From Microcoleus sp. FACHB-61 (lineage in GTDB: Bacteria > Cyanobacteriota > Cyanobacteriia > Cyanobacteriales > Microcoleaceae), in NCBI GenBank assembly GCA_014695295.1, contig JACJNY010000068.1, forward strand, positions 1 through 64,000: a DNA stretch of 64,000 nt, written 5' to 3'. The notes under the pieces were generated by a model that made no database searches, had not been told where the DNA came from, and saw only the letters and a program-made list of their open reading frames with translations. The stretch's first letter is position 1. Each line of letters begins with the position of its first letter. This document shows, in pieces, positions 34,772-44,199 of the stretch. Both the position numbers and the translations under genes were made by a program.

Positions 34772-35014
34772 TCAAGCTGAAAATGGATTTTCGCCAATTC
34801 CCAACTGCTTTTTCGACTTTTCTACCTCTTCCCAAAGTGCTTGTATCTGAGTAAAGGCCTGTTCTACAGAGATTTTACCGTTAGATGTCAAGGAGCTGAT
34901 GTAACCCACCCGCTGAGAAAACTCCTGTAAATTCGCATTAAATACTAAATTCTCTGGCTTTACTTCACCGTAATAGCGAGTTTGAGGATATAAAAAATTT
35001 GAATTGGCTACCAT
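34772..35014 (-). CDS. Small cyanobacterial conserved protein (80 aa, DUF7219-like)
   Basis: MVANSNFLYPQTRYYGEVKPENLVFNANLQEFSQRVGYIS..., soluble, ending with a charged helix (QALWEEVEKSKKQLG). The ATG at 35014 has GGGAGG 7 bases upstream, which decides it over the longer frame beginning at 35116. I recall the YYGEVKPENLVFNANLQEF block as typical of a cyanobacterial family of unknown function. Function unknown. Confidence 0.75.
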   Translation of the reverse strand: MVANSNFLYPQTRYYGEVKPENLVFNANLQEFSQRVGYISSLTSNGKISVEQAFTQIQALWEEVEKSKKQLGIGENPFSA

Positions 35015-35372
35015 TGGTTTAACCTCCCATGAAAACTTGTTCCCTGAACATATCAATATTATAAACCGCGCTTCCACTCTAAAGTTGTGCTGTAAGTAGC
35101 AGAAATCATGTGACATTTGGCGAGTTTTTTTGTGATGGCAATTACACAGAGAGATGAGGGGGACAAAAACCTCAGTAATTTCACTTGTAAAACTTACGCA
35201 TACGGGGTCAACAATCAGGTTTTTGCCTTAAGGCTCATAACTTGGGAGTTGGCGTCAAAACCAGGTTGGTGTTTTTCCAGGACTGACTTATTGAAATAAG
35301 TGACAAAAAAACCACAAATGGATAATATTATTGCAGACATAAATACTTAGACTTTTAGTAGGAATCTGCGTA
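35015..35372. other. Divergent promoter gap
   Basis: 358 bp between the 80-residue gene and the SGNH hydrolase gene, which point away from each other. I see no repeat family, RNA gene or convincing short gene in it. Confidence 0.5.
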
Positions 35373-36227
35373 ATGTCTCCCAATGCGCTATCGCTCCGTC
35401 CCAAACCCCGACTGAGGCAAGTTTTAATTAGAGTTGCCATCGCCGTAATTGCTGCTGTTATCGCCTTCAACCTTCCTCACTCCTTAATTCCAGTGTTTAA
35501 AGAATCCGTATCCCAAGCAACGCCGGCACCAGAAATCCAGAACTTGCTCGCCGGCAAGCGCAAAATTGTGATAGTGGGCGACAGCATCACCGAGGCCGCG
35601 AAATTCCCCGGAGGTTACGTTTGGCTGCTGCAACGCTATCTGAATGCCCTTTATCCCGATCGCCAAATCGAAATCGTCAACGCGGGGATCGGCGGTAACA
35701 AATCGACTGATATGCAAGCGCGCTTCCAGAAAGATGCGATCGACCAAAAGCCAGGTTTAGTGATGATTAATGTCGGAGTCAACGACGTTTGGAACGCTTT
35801 CTTCGACTTCCCAAACAATCAGTTTTATCCGGAAGGCAACTGGTCCGCGGGAGTGCAAGTGCCAGAATATCGGGAGAAAATAACTCAAATGGTGCTGGCA
35901 GCAAAAGCCGCAGGAATTCGAGTTGTACTGCTTTCTCCTACTCTGATAGGGGAAAGTATCGACGGCCCAGAAAATCGCAGGTTGCAACAGTATGTTGCCG
36001 CGATGCAAGAAATTGCGTCAGAGAATCAGTGCTTGTTTATTGATTTGAATGCGCCTTTTCGGGAAGTTATCGGCACCTATCAAAAACACGCAGGTAAAAC
36101 TCTGAATTTGTTGGCGGCAGATGGAGTTCACCCGAATCCGTCGGGATATCGAATTATGGCTTTTACTATTTTGCGAGGTTTGGGAGTACCCGCCAATGAT
36201 ATTGAGAATTTAGAAGTCCAAAAGTGA
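35373..36227 (+). CDS. SGNH/GDSL-family hydrolase, membrane-anchored or secreted
   Basis: 284 residues. An N-terminal hydrophobic helix (VLIRVAIAVIAAVIAFNLP) anchors or exports it. The catalytic blocks are block I VIVGDSITEAAKFPGG (Ser), block II NAGIGGNKSTDM (Gly), block III INVGVNDVWNA (Asn) and block V LAADGVHPNPSGY (Asp and His). The set is complete, so an esterase or deacylase is expected, acting on a cell-envelope or polysaccharide ester. The substrate cannot be read from the sequence. Confidence 0.92.
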   Translation: MSPNALSLRPKPRLRQVLIRVAIAVIAAVIAFNLPHSLIPVFKESVSQATPAPEIQNLLAGKRKIVIVGDSITEAAKFPGGYVWLLQRYLNALYPDRQIEIVNAGIGGNKSTDMQARFQKDAIDQKPGLVMINVGVNDVWNAFFDFPNNQFYPEGNWSAGVQVPEYREKITQMVLAAKAAGIRVVLLSPTLIGESIDGPENRRLQQYVAAMQEIASENQCLFIDLNAPFREVIGTYQKHAGKTLNLLAADGVHPNPSGYRIMAFTILRGLGVPANDIENLEVQK

Positions 36228-36357
36228 ATCTTTGAATTTAGTTGACGGTTGACGGTTGGCTGTTGACTGTTGACTGTTAATTGAAAGTCTCCATGGTAAA
36301 AGCCCCCAGATTTATCTCTGGGCTAAATTCTTCAAATCTCAAATCTCAAATCTCAAA

Positions 36358-37257
36358 TCATTCAATTGGCGGATGATACCGCTTCAACCAACAACTACCG
36401 ATAATCACCAACGCCACCACAACAATAATTTCCGTCCAAAAAAACGACATAAAATCACTTGCAGTTCCCACCGGGGGCACCCCCGGTTGAGCATTGCGAA
36501 TAGCGGGAAAAGCAAACAGCATCACAGCAGTCCAACTCAGCATTCCCACTTCCGGCAACTTGCCCGATTTCATCACTTTCAATGCTAGCAAAAATGCCAT
36601 AATTGACAACACCCACATGATGACAATAATCACTAAAGCAAAGAATTTGACCGGGAGCGATCGAGTTGCAGAAACATCAATATAAATAAAGATAGATGAA
36701 TTCTCCTCCAGCGGCTGATAACTAATGTCGAAACCGGGAACGTCGGCATTAAAATTAAATTTAAGTGGCACGGGATTCAGTTCAAACGGAGCAAACTTTT
36801 TACCAATTGAAGGCAGCGGGTCGAGCGAAATAGCAACTTTAGCAATGTGCTTGTCAAACGGGTAATTATTAATTTTTCCTTTGACTAAGTTAAACTTCAA
36901 TGCAGGAACAATCATCGGTTTGCCTTCTTTAAAGGTAATTTCCGAATCCTGTACATTGGCGCCGTTAACTGTCATTAACAAGTCTTGAGCTGGGTAAGTT
37001 GGCCCTTTTTTATAGATACCTTTGAGTTCAAACTGCAAGCGGGTTTCTAATTCGTTTTTAATGGGATCGACTGCAATTACGGTCATTTTGACTTCAACCA
37101 AGCCTTTGGACGCTACAGCGCTTTCGGGAGATGGATTGTAAGGCTCTTGGGCGTTAGCACTGTGAGAGTAAATAGATAAGAGAATTGCCAAAATTACGAC
37201 CAGACTGCAAATTAAAATAAGTATTTTTTTGAGATTAAATTTGTTGACAGTTTGCAT
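36358..37257 (-). CDS. DUF4436 family membrane protein
   Basis: 299 residues. A signal-anchor helix (ILILICSLVVILAILLSIYS) is followed by a beta-rich outside domain (residues 35-205) and three C-terminal membrane helices (FFALVIIVIMWVLSIMAFLLALKVM, VGMLSWTAVMLFAFPAI, FFWTEIIVVVALVIIGSCW). The LPEVGMLSWTAVMLFAFPAIRNAQPGVPPVG block is characteristic of DUF4436. Function is unknown. Confidence 0.85.
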   Translation of the reverse strand: MQTVNKFNLKKILILICSLVVILAILLSIYSHSANAQEPYNPSPESAVASKGLVEVKMTVIAVDPIKNELETRLQFELKGIYKKGPTYPAQDLLMTVNGANVQDSEITFKEGKPMIVPALKFNLVKGKINNYPFDKHIAKVAISLDPLPSIGKKFAPFELNPVPLKFNFNADVPGFDISYQPLEENSSIFIYIDVSATRSLPVKFFALVIIVIMWVLSIMAFLLALKVMKSGKLPEVGMLSWTAVMLFAFPAIRNAQPGVPPVGTASDFMSFFWTEIIVVVALVIIGSCWLKRYHPPIE

Positions 37258-37623
37258 TTATTATGGATTTTTATCTTGTGATTTGTTGTTAGTATTTTCC
37301 GCAGTCTCCCAGTCCGCCAGTCCGCCAGTCCGCCAGTCCGTCAGGGGTTAAAACTTGTGTCTCATAGCTAAAATCGGTTAAAACTGGCATCTTGCACCAT
37401 TTTCATGAACAGGCTTTCCGGCCTGTTCTACAAAGAGTGAATTGCTTGTGGGGTGGGCCCCAGAGCGCGCTCATAAAAGGCTTATTGAGAATGGTGCAAG
37501 ATTTCAGTTAAAACTGACATCTTACACCATTTTCAGGAACAGGCAAGATGCCTGTTCCACAAGAATTCAATTTTTTTGTGGGGAGTAGGGGTTGGGCAGG
37601 AACTCCCGCCCATAGTAGCGCAA
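37258..37623. repeat. Repeat-filled gap (366 bp)
   Basis: No gene. It contains CCAGTCCGC 9-mers in tandem (37308-37343), part of the element TGTCTCATAGCTAAAATCGGTT (37361-37382), and two copies of GTTAAAACTG(G/A)CATCTT(G/A)CACC (37378-37399 and 37507-37528) that each continue into AACAGGC...GCCTGTTC hairpins. These look like remnants of small non-coding elements. Confidence 0.7.
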
Positions 37624-39120
37624 CTACGAACCGATTGGAAGCAGTACATTTGGTGTAAAACTGCCGTGCAAACCGTAGGGAATGTGCTGTTTTAAATGCA
37701 AGCGCGCTAGGGGCCCTTTGGTGATATCGCGAGCATCTAAAATCACTAAGGTCGATCGATGATTAGCTGCATCATACATTAAAAGCAGCAGCCAGCCGTC
37801 ATCCTCAGCAACAGCATCGGGACGGAGAACAAACACCGGTTCGCCCGCAAAACCGCGCGGCGCCGCACTCCAAATTTGCCTTTCACCAGTCAGGAAATCA
37901 ATTTTGAGGATAGCTTGCAAAGGAGCATTTCCCCTGGGAGCATCAGCAGCACCGATATAAAGATATCGGTAAGGCTGTCCGACATTATTGGGATGCAGAG
38001 TCGGAAACTCGCAGCACCGAGTTTCAACAACTTGATGCTGCACGGTTTTGTCTTGCAAATTTAACTTAAACCGCCACAATTCGCCCGCTGGAACGCTGTC
38101 AAAATCAACCTCCCGAAAATCGCCGTCCGCTTCTACAGTGGGAAATGATTCGTAACAAACTGAGTCAACAAAAACTTCGCCTCCTTCTTCCCATGCGTTG
38201 CAGTGGTGGAAGACAAAACAAGGTTCAGTTTCTAATATCTTCACCTCGTCAGTGCCGTTGCGGGGAATTAAAATTGCTTGCGTTGGCTTGTTGGGCGAAA
38301 ATTGGATGCACTGGGATGCACTCCGAAATCCTAAGAAGAAAGGCAGAGGATTGAAGCTGACGGGATTTTGGAAGAATATGCAGTAATTCGGGGTAATTAC
38401 CATGTCGTGCAGGAAGGCAAAACCCGGGATTGCATGGGCGTGACGCTGCAAAAGTTTGCCGCTTTCGTCGAATTCGTAAATCGTGATGGTACTCGACAAA
38501 CCGGGCTTGACAGAAAAGTTTACTAATCTGTCTCCTTTGCCATTTTTCCCTTTTTCAATTCTCGGGTGGGCGGCGAAGGCTTCACCGGGTTGTAAAAGGC
38601 CGTCTAGGGTATCTAAGCCAAGTGTTTCTAGGGTGCGGGGGTCGAGTCTGTAGGGCTGTGCTGCTTCCCAAAGCGCTAGCAGTTTGTCGCCCCAATAAAT
38701 GATGTTGGTGTTGGCAATGTTTTTGATTTTGACATCAAAGATGTTGGCTAGCCAACCCCCCGGTTTCTGTGTGCCGAAAACGCCTCGGTGGAGAATTTTT
38801 CCGGCTTTTTGTTCGGCGAGATAGCCTTCTGTGTGTATGAATCGGTTGCGGAAATGGGCGCGGCCTTCGGATATTGCGATCGCACAAATCATGCCGTCGC
38901 CGTCAAATGGGTGGTGGATGCGCTGGCCGTTGACTTCCAATAATCCGGGCCCGTTGCGAAAGAATGTGCCTTGCAAGCCGGCGGGGATTTCGCCTTCTAT
39001 GTCGTCAATCCAGTAATCGAATTCGTTGGGTTGGGATTCGTAGCCGCGCTGCCAGTCTGTGCGATCGTATGATGGGTTTGGGGCGGCTGTTTGAGGTGCG
39101 GAAAGTTGTAAGTTTGGCAT
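37624..39120 (-). CDS. Carotenoid oxygenase (RPE65/CCD family)
   Basis: 498 residues from ATG 39120 (MPNLQLSAPQTAAPNP). This start avoids the repeat and low-complexity DNA that the longer frame passes through. The seven-bladed propeller family coordinates a non-haem Fe(II) with four His; candidates seen are AHPRIEKG, FLHDMVITP, FVFHHCNAW and the C-terminal YGLHGSF. GTFFRNGPGLLEVNG and HPFDGDGMICA are typical N-terminal blocks. Members cleave apocarotenals or carotenoids; which substrate is used here is not decidable. Confidence 0.93.
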   Translation of the reverse strand: MPNLQLSAPQTAAPNPSYDRTDWQRGYESQPNEFDYWIDDIEGEIPAGLQGTFFRNGPGLLEVNGQRIHHPFDGDGMICAIAISEGRAHFRNRFIHTEGYLAEQKAGKILHRGVFGTQKPGGWLANIFDVKIKNIANTNIIYWGDKLLALWEAAQPYRLDPRTLETLGLDTLDGLLQPGEAFAAHPRIEKGKNGKGDRLVNFSVKPGLSSTITIYEFDESGKLLQRHAHAIPGFAFLHDMVITPNYCIFFQNPVSFNPLPFFLGFRSASQCIQFSPNKPTQAILIPRNGTDEVKILETEPCFVFHHCNAWEEGGEVFVDSVCYESFPTVEADGDFREVDFDSVPAGELWRFKLNLQDKTVQHQVVETRCCEFPTLHPNNVGQPYRYLYIGAADAPRGNAPLQAILKIDFLTGERQIWSAAPRGFAGEPVFVLRPDAVAEDDGWLLLLMYDAANHRSTLVILDARDITKGPLARLHLKQHIPYGLHGSFTPNVLLPIGS

Positions 39121-39237
39121 TGGTGTTACGGGAGCGAATTTTTTAACCGCAGAGAACACAGAGGGCGTAGAGAGAAGGAAATTCGGAGAATGGGGAAACA
39201 CAGTTAAATTCATCCGTGTATCCGTGTGTGCCTTCCT

Positions 39238-40692
39238 TTATTTGCTATCTGCAGTGCGCCTTTGTGACCTTACTGTGGGTACTAAGTCGGGAAAGTATTC
39301 GGGCATGAAATGCTGTCCGCCTGGTTTGGAACTGCCCGGTTCTGGTTCTAATACGGGGAGAGACTTTTGATAATTTGGATCGCCGCTTTCTGTGCTTTCG
39401 GCGGGCAGCCAATTTAAGAACGGTAGGGGCAGAAGTGTGGACAGGTTTGTGATGATGACTAGCAGCCAGAGGTTATCGAAATTGTGCTCGGTAATTCCTA
39501 GCAAGTGGGTCAAAAGTGCACCGCCTTCGTGGGACAAAAGTCCTGCTAAATTTGTGATTGACATCAGCAGCGCAAATAAAGTTGCTTCGACGCCTGGGGG
39601 ACACAAGCGGGCGGAGAGTACCAGCACCGGCATATAAGCAATTTGTCCGATTACTGTCAGGATCAGGCTGTCTCCGATGCTGAACCATCGATCGTCAATT
39701 CCTAAAGCTCGGTTCGCATGAGTTACTAATAATAAAGTAGTCATGCCCAAAGCAGTCGCAAGGACCGTTGACCAGCCAAAAATTACTCGAAATGGAACTG
39801 TTTTAAGGAAGCGCTGAAACAGCCAGACGCCGGCGAGGGCGGCAATGCTGGTAACGAGGCGCACTCGGCCGAGAAATTCTGGCGGAAAGCCTAATTCGTT
39901 GGTGGTGAAAAAGAAGAAGGCGGAGTCAGAGCTTGGGGTGGCTTGCAAGAGGAAGAGAAAGGCGGTGGGCAGCCAAATTGTTTTTTGGGTAATAGCTTGC
40001 CGCAGTTGTTTTAGTTGGTCTTTGACAGTTTCAAAGTCGGTTCTTTTGTTGGTTTTTTCTTCGGCAATTAACCAAGCTGTTGCTGATACAATTAGCGGGA
40101 AAGATGCGGTGATTAAAAATATCGTGTGGGTGCTGAAGTGTTGCAGCAGGGAACCGCTGAGGTAGGCGGTAATTAGTCCGCCGAGGGCTGAAGCGCCCCA
40201 AGACAAGGATTGCAGGGAACCGGCGTCGGTAACGGATTCTTTTCTGGCCCTTTCGACTACCAAAGAGTCGGCGATTACGTCGCTGACGGCGAGGGAGAGG
40301 GAACTCAGGGCGATCGCCCCTGTAGCGGCAAGCGGGGTGTGTACAATTGTTGCGAGGCCCACCCATGCTGACGTTCCCAGCAGCCCGGAAAGGACGATGT
40401 AAGGGCGTCTGCGGTAGCCGAATATCGGCAAACCGTCAGACATAAAGCCGAACACGGGTTTGATAATCCAAGGCAGGGCGACGACGCCAAGCATTGCCGA
40501 GACTTCTGCCGGACTCATGCCGAGTTCGTCTTTGAGAAAGAAGCTGACGGCTAAACGGGCTAGTCCGAGAATGCCTTGGACGAAGTAAATCAGTAAGATA
40601 GCTATGAGCTCGGGGGTTGGCTCATTCCCGAAGAATACTTTTTCTTTTAAAGATTCTTTGAGTTTGCTGGTGCCAGAGGGGGAAAGGAGCAT
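39238..40692 (-). CDS. Folate/biopterin (BT1) family MFS transporter
   Basis: 484 residues with 12 predicted membrane helices. YFVQGILGLARLAVSFFLKDELGMSPAEVSAM, IKPVFGFMSDGLPIFGYRRRPYI and LSLAVSDVIADSLVVERARKE are hallmarks of the BT1/FBT family, which in cyanobacteria and plastids carries folates or pterins. Both ends are hydrophilic. It is on the same strand as the carotenoid oxygenase, 117 bp upstream of it, with repeat DNA between them. Confidence 0.92.
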   Translation of the reverse strand: MLLSPSGTSKLKESLKEKVFFGNEPTPELIAILLIYFVQGILGLARLAVSFFLKDELGMSPAEVSAMLGVVALPWIIKPVFGFMSDGLPIFGYRRRPYIVLSGLLGTSAWVGLATIVHTPLAATGAIALSSLSLAVSDVIADSLVVERARKESVTDAGSLQSLSWGASALGGLITAYLSGSLLQHFSTHTIFLITASFPLIVSATAWLIAEEKTNKRTDFETVKDQLKQLRQAITQKTIWLPTAFLFLLQATPSSDSAFFFFTTNELGFPPEFLGRVRLVTSIAALAGVWLFQRFLKTVPFRVIFGWSTVLATALGMTTLLLVTHANRALGIDDRWFSIGDSLILTVIGQIAYMPVLVLSARLCPPGVEATLFALLMSITNLAGLLSHEGGALLTHLLGITEHNFDNLWLLVIITNLSTLLPLPFLNWLPAESTESGDPNYQKSLPVLEPEPGSSKPGGQHFMPEYFPDLVPTVRSQRRTADSK

Positions 40693-40840
40693 TTGAGCAA
40701 TATTTCTTAATGAATCTCAATATTTATAACACATTCTTAATGGCTTGCGGGAACTGTCGGAGGTGGGATGCGCAAGTGACGGGGAGGTGGCAGGTACTAT
40801 AAAATTATGATGAGCTCGAATTAAAGGATTTTTGGTAGCA

Positions 40841-41320
40841 ATGAAAGCAAAAATTAGAATTGTCTTTCTCGCAGGGGCTTGGATTTTAGGAATGGGGGCT
40901 AATTTAGCCTCAGCAATACCTGTTGCTAATAAGCAAGGTGATTATCCGGTGCCGCCTGCGAGACAGCGGGGCAACAGGCAGGTAAATTGGTTGGTTGTTG
41001 ACTCTGATTCTAAAGGGTTGAATTGCCGGATGGCTCAGAGATTTCGATCAATTTCTGTAGACGGTTTGGATGCGCCTGCTGAGTTGTTTGAAAGAAATAA
41101 ACACAATGTTTCGCAGTGGCCTGTCGTGGCGGCGTTTCGACGAGGGGAACGCTTGCAAGCGGTCACAGGAAATAATGCCAATCAAATTATGATTGCTGAC
41201 TCTCAGGGCAAACCTTGGCTACCGATCTCAACGGATAAGGGTAATTGTTTTGTGCGGGCGAACAGCCGTTTTATTAAACCGATTCGGGAAAATCCTACTA
41301 CTTTGAAACCTTTAGAATAG
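40841..41320 (+). CDS. Secreted hypothetical protein (159 aa)
   Basis: The ATG at 40841 is preceded by AAAGGA. A signal peptide (IRIVFLAGAWILGMGANLASA) is followed by a mature domain with two cysteines (LNCRMAQRF, GNCFVRANSRFI) and RRGERLQAVTGNNANQIMIADSQGKPWLP. The pattern resembles short SH3-like periplasmic domains, but I cannot name a family. It is a single gene between the transporter and the cupin. Confidence 0.7.
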   Translation: MKAKIRIVFLAGAWILGMGANLASAIPVANKQGDYPVPPARQRGNRQVNWLVVDSDSKGLNCRMAQRFRSISVDGLDAPAELFERNKHNVSQWPVVAAFRRGERLQAVTGNNANQIMIADSQGKPWLPISTDKGNCFVRANSRFIKPIRENPTTLKPLE

Positions 41321-41487
41321 GTGAAAAAATCGGCGTTGCATATTTGCGAGATGATTTTAAATTTTTTCTTAGCTGAAAACCATTATTTTCGGGCAGGTTA
41401 TTCGGCTAACCCCACAAGATTCATTCCCAAATTATGCAATGCCAAAAAATCTTGATAAGAGTGGGCGATTGGTGAAAGGAAGGTTTT

Positions 41488-41949
41488 ATGATTATCGATT
41501 CTAAAAATGTGCCGGAAATTACGGGTTCCAAGTACCCTCGGCAATTCCAATCTGCTGTGGCGGGGAGAGTTAAAAAACGCTTGGGCGATGCTGCCGGATT
41601 GCAGAATTTTGGGGTAAATTTGGTGAGGCTGGCACCGGGAAGTTGTTCTGCTCTCCGACATTGGCATACCCGTCAAGATGAGTTAATCTATGTTCTGGAA
41701 GGGGAAGTTACTCTGATTACAAATTCGGGAGAGCAAGTGCTGAAACCGGGTATGGCGGCGGGTTTTCCGGCGGGTGATGGAGACGGGCATCATTTGGTTA
41801 ACCGCTCGAAGGGAGATGTTGTTTATCTGGAAATTGGCGATCGCACTGATGGTGATTCAGCCAATTATCCCGATGATGATTTAATTGCCCAAGCTAGCGA
41901 TAATGGTTGGGTTTTTACCCACAAAAACGGCGAAATTTATGAGGCTTAA
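41488..41949 (+). CDS. Cupin-domain protein
   Basis: 153 residues with one complete cupin: motif 1 RHWHTRQDELIYVLEGEVTL (metal ligands His, His, Glu) and motif 2 GFPAGDGDGHHLVNRS (His). The fold normally binds a divalent metal and acts as enzyme or small-molecule binder. The C-terminal DDLIAQASDNGWVFTHKNGEIYEA block is shared by a group of proteobacterial and cyanobacterial cupins. The methyltransferase gene follows after 6 bp, so they form an operon. Confidence 0.9.
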   Translation: MIIDSKNVPEITGSKYPRQFQSAVAGRVKKRLGDAAGLQNFGVNLVRLAPGSCSALRHWHTRQDELIYVLEGEVTLITNSGEQVLKPGMAAGFPAGDGDGHHLVNRSKGDVVYLEIGDRTDGDSANYPDDDLIAQASDNGWVFTHKNGEIYEA

Positions 41950-41955
41950 AAAATA

Positions 41956-42591
41956 ATGAGTCAAGTCAATCTTTGGACTTCTGCGGAACACGCTTTGTCG
42001 TATCTTGCTAAGGCTGATAGCATTCCTCAGCGCACTGAAGGTGAAGCGGTGCTTTTGGGGGAAGTGCCGAAAACTGTCAAGCGAATTCTAGATGTGGGTA
42101 CGGGAGACGGGCGTTTGTTGGGCTTGCTTAAGTGCGATCGCCCGAATGTTGAATGTGTGGCGATCGACTTTTCACCTACAATGTTGGAAAAAGTTAGAAC
42201 TCGTTTTGCTGATGACAAAAATGTTACGGTAATCGAGCACAATTTCGACGACTCGCTGCCGGATTTGGGCAAGTTTGATGCAGTTGTTTCTAGTTTGGCA
42301 ATTCACCACGTAGAAGACGATCGCAAACGTTCCCTTTACACCGAAATTTTCGAGCTTTTGGAACCCGGAGGCATTTTTTGCAATTTCGAGCACGTAGCGT
42401 CCGCAACAGAGGCTTTGCATCAGAAATTTCTAGAGGCGGTCGGTATGGGCGATCGACCAGACGATCCCTCTAATAAATTGCTGGATGTCGAAACGCAACT
42501 GCGCTGGTTTAGAGAAATTGGTTTTACCGATGCAGACTGTTATTGGAAGTGGCGGGAACTCGCTTTATTAGTTGGGGTGAAACCTGTTTAG
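41956..42591 (+). CDS. Class I SAM-dependent methyltransferase
   Basis: 211 residues. Motif I is LDVGTGDGRLLGLL, motif II VECVAIDFSPTMLEKVR, and the acidic post-II block FDAVVSSLAIHHVEDDRKRSLYTEIFELLEPGGIFCNFEHV. These define a UbiE/small-molecule type enzyme. The substrate is unknown. Tight linkage to the cupin suggests that both act on one small metabolite. Confidence 0.92.
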   Translation: MSQVNLWTSAEHALSYLAKADSIPQRTEGEAVLLGEVPKTVKRILDVGTGDGRLLGLLKCDRPNVECVAIDFSPTMLEKVRTRFADDKNVTVIEHNFDDSLPDLGKFDAVVSSLAIHHVEDDRKRSLYTEIFELLEPGGIFCNFEHVASATEALHQKFLEAVGMGDRPDDPSNKLLDVETQLRWFREIGFTDADCYWKWRELALLVGVKPV

Positions 42592-42689
42592 AGTATTTCG
42601 TGAAATTCGCAGGCAGATCCGTGTAAGGACACGGCAGTGTCGTGTCCCTACAAATATCCCATACAATCTGTATGAGGTGCGTGACTGAA

Positions 42690-43928
42690 TTAAATTAAAT
42701 CCGGTACTTTAGGTTTGATTCGCCGCTCGTACCAGTTCATTAGCGGGGTGGAAGTAATGCCGTGCAAAACCACAGAAATTATGATTGTTGTAAAGGTAAT
42801 CCAGGCAATTCTTTCGGCGACTTCGCCTTCCAAGCCCTTACCCAAAGCATAGGTAAGATAATAGATAGAACCGACACCACGAATGCCGAACCAACCGTAA
42901 AGCCAGCGGTTTGCGGGATGTAAAGGACTGCCGATCGTACTAACCCAAGCTCCCACAGGCCGGATTAAAAAAATCAATAATCCAGCTACTAAGAGGGAGT
43001 ATCCTCCATATGCCAACATAGGCTCTAGGCGCAAAAGCGAACCTAATAGTAAAATAGTTGCTACTTCCATTAACTTTTCAATGCGCTCGGTAAAGTGCAG
43101 TTGGGAAAGCGGCTTTTCTGGGTTGCGGTAACTCGCCTGCACCACAATTCCTGCTACAAAAACTGCGAGAAATCCGTAGCCGTTGACTACTTCTGTGAGG
43201 GAATATGTGAGCAGAATTGTGCTGAGAGCAATGAAATCTTCCATTAATTGATCGGCCGGTCGATAGCATTGGAGTCGGCGATCGATCCAGGTGACGGCTT
43301 TAGCTACTAAAATTCCCATAACGATACCTGCAGCGAGCGCCCAAATCAAGTCAACTGCTACCCACTGCGAAAACCACTTCGACCAGTTGTTATCTTTTAG
43401 CGCATAAATGCCGAAATAAACAAAGGGAAAAGCTAAAGCATCGTTCAAACCGCCTTCCGATGTTAAACCAAAGCGCAATTCATCGCGATCGTCTAGATGA
43501 GCTAACTGAACTTCTGAGGCTAAAACTGGATCGGTGGGAGCGAGAATTGCTCCCAGTAAAATCGCCGCGCCCCAATCTAATTTCACAAACCAATGACCGA
43601 TAGCGGCCACTGCAAAAATAGAAATGGGCATTAAAAAACCGATCAGCCGCGCTGTGGAATTCCAAGCCCAAAATTGCAGCGGGCGATTCATTTTTAAGCC
43701 GCAACTGAACAGAGAAACAATAACTACAAATTCTGTAAGTCTTTCTAAAAATTGAGCTTCGGGACGCAAGTCAATCAGCTTCACGCCGTAGGGCCCCAAT
43801 CCGATACCGACAATTAGATAAATTAAGGCATAAGATACAGGCAATCGCGAAATCCATCCGGAACCCAAGGTAACGGTAAGCAGGAGGATGCCAATAACTA
43901 GCAAGTTGAGAATGTAATCATCCACCAT
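42690..43928 (-). CDS. Cation:proton antiporter (CPA1, Na+/H+ type)
   Basis: 412 residues from ATG 43928 (MVDDYILNLLVIGILLL). Twelve or so helices. The CPA1 core is visible: AILLGAILAPTDPVLASEVQ (Asp of the unwound helix) and LTSEGGLNDALAFPFVY (the ND motif). The tail is short, without a cytoplasmic regulatory domain. It would exchange Na+ or K+ for H+. It lies downstream of kdpD on the same strand with about 270 bp between, so a link to K+ homeostasis is possible but not shown. Confidence 0.92.
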   Translation of the reverse strand: MVDDYILNLLVIGILLLTVTLGSGWISRLPVSYALIYLIVGIGLGPYGVKLIDLRPEAQFLERLTEFVVIVSLFSCGLKMNRPLQFWAWNSTARLIGFLMPISIFAVAAIGHWFVKLDWGAAILLGAILAPTDPVLASEVQLAHLDDRDELRFGLTSEGGLNDALAFPFVYFGIYALKDNNWSKWFSQWVAVDLIWALAAGIVMGILVAKAVTWIDRRLQCYRPADQLMEDFIALSTILLTYSLTEVVNGYGFLAVFVAGIVVQASYRNPEKPLSQLHFTERIEKLMEVATILLLGSLLRLEPMLAYGGYSLLVAGLLIFLIRPVGAWVSTIGSPLHPANRWLYGWFGIRGVGSIYYLTYALGKGLEGEVAERIAWITFTTIIISVVLHGITSTPLMNWYERRIKPKVPDLI

Positions 43929-44199
43929 AGCGATCGCACTTTTAATCAGGTCTAGCAAGTGTGATTTTGACAGGTAAAAGCTTCGAGCGCATCTACCGCC
44001 CGCTAGATTCACCTATCCTCCGAAAGTTGGAGTTGTTATACCACATTGTTTATGCTTCTAGCCTGCTCCGGTGGCCTTTGCCTTTGTACCCCATAGACTC
44101 CGTGACTTACAATCGCCCGGAATTGTTTATTTCATTCATCTGGCTAATAACTAATAATTAATGACTAATGGCCGGTGACTAATGACTCAAGACTAATGA

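Noticed and set aside
37308-37343. CCAGTCCGC repeats, considered as a CRISPR remnant
   Set aside because: Tandem 9-mers without spacers and no cas genes in the window.
41398-41676. Minus-strand frame ending HSYQDFLALHNLGMNLVGLAE before the cupin gene, possibly a relic
   Set aside because: Most of it lies opposite the cupin gene and the free 90 bases cannot be tied to a family.
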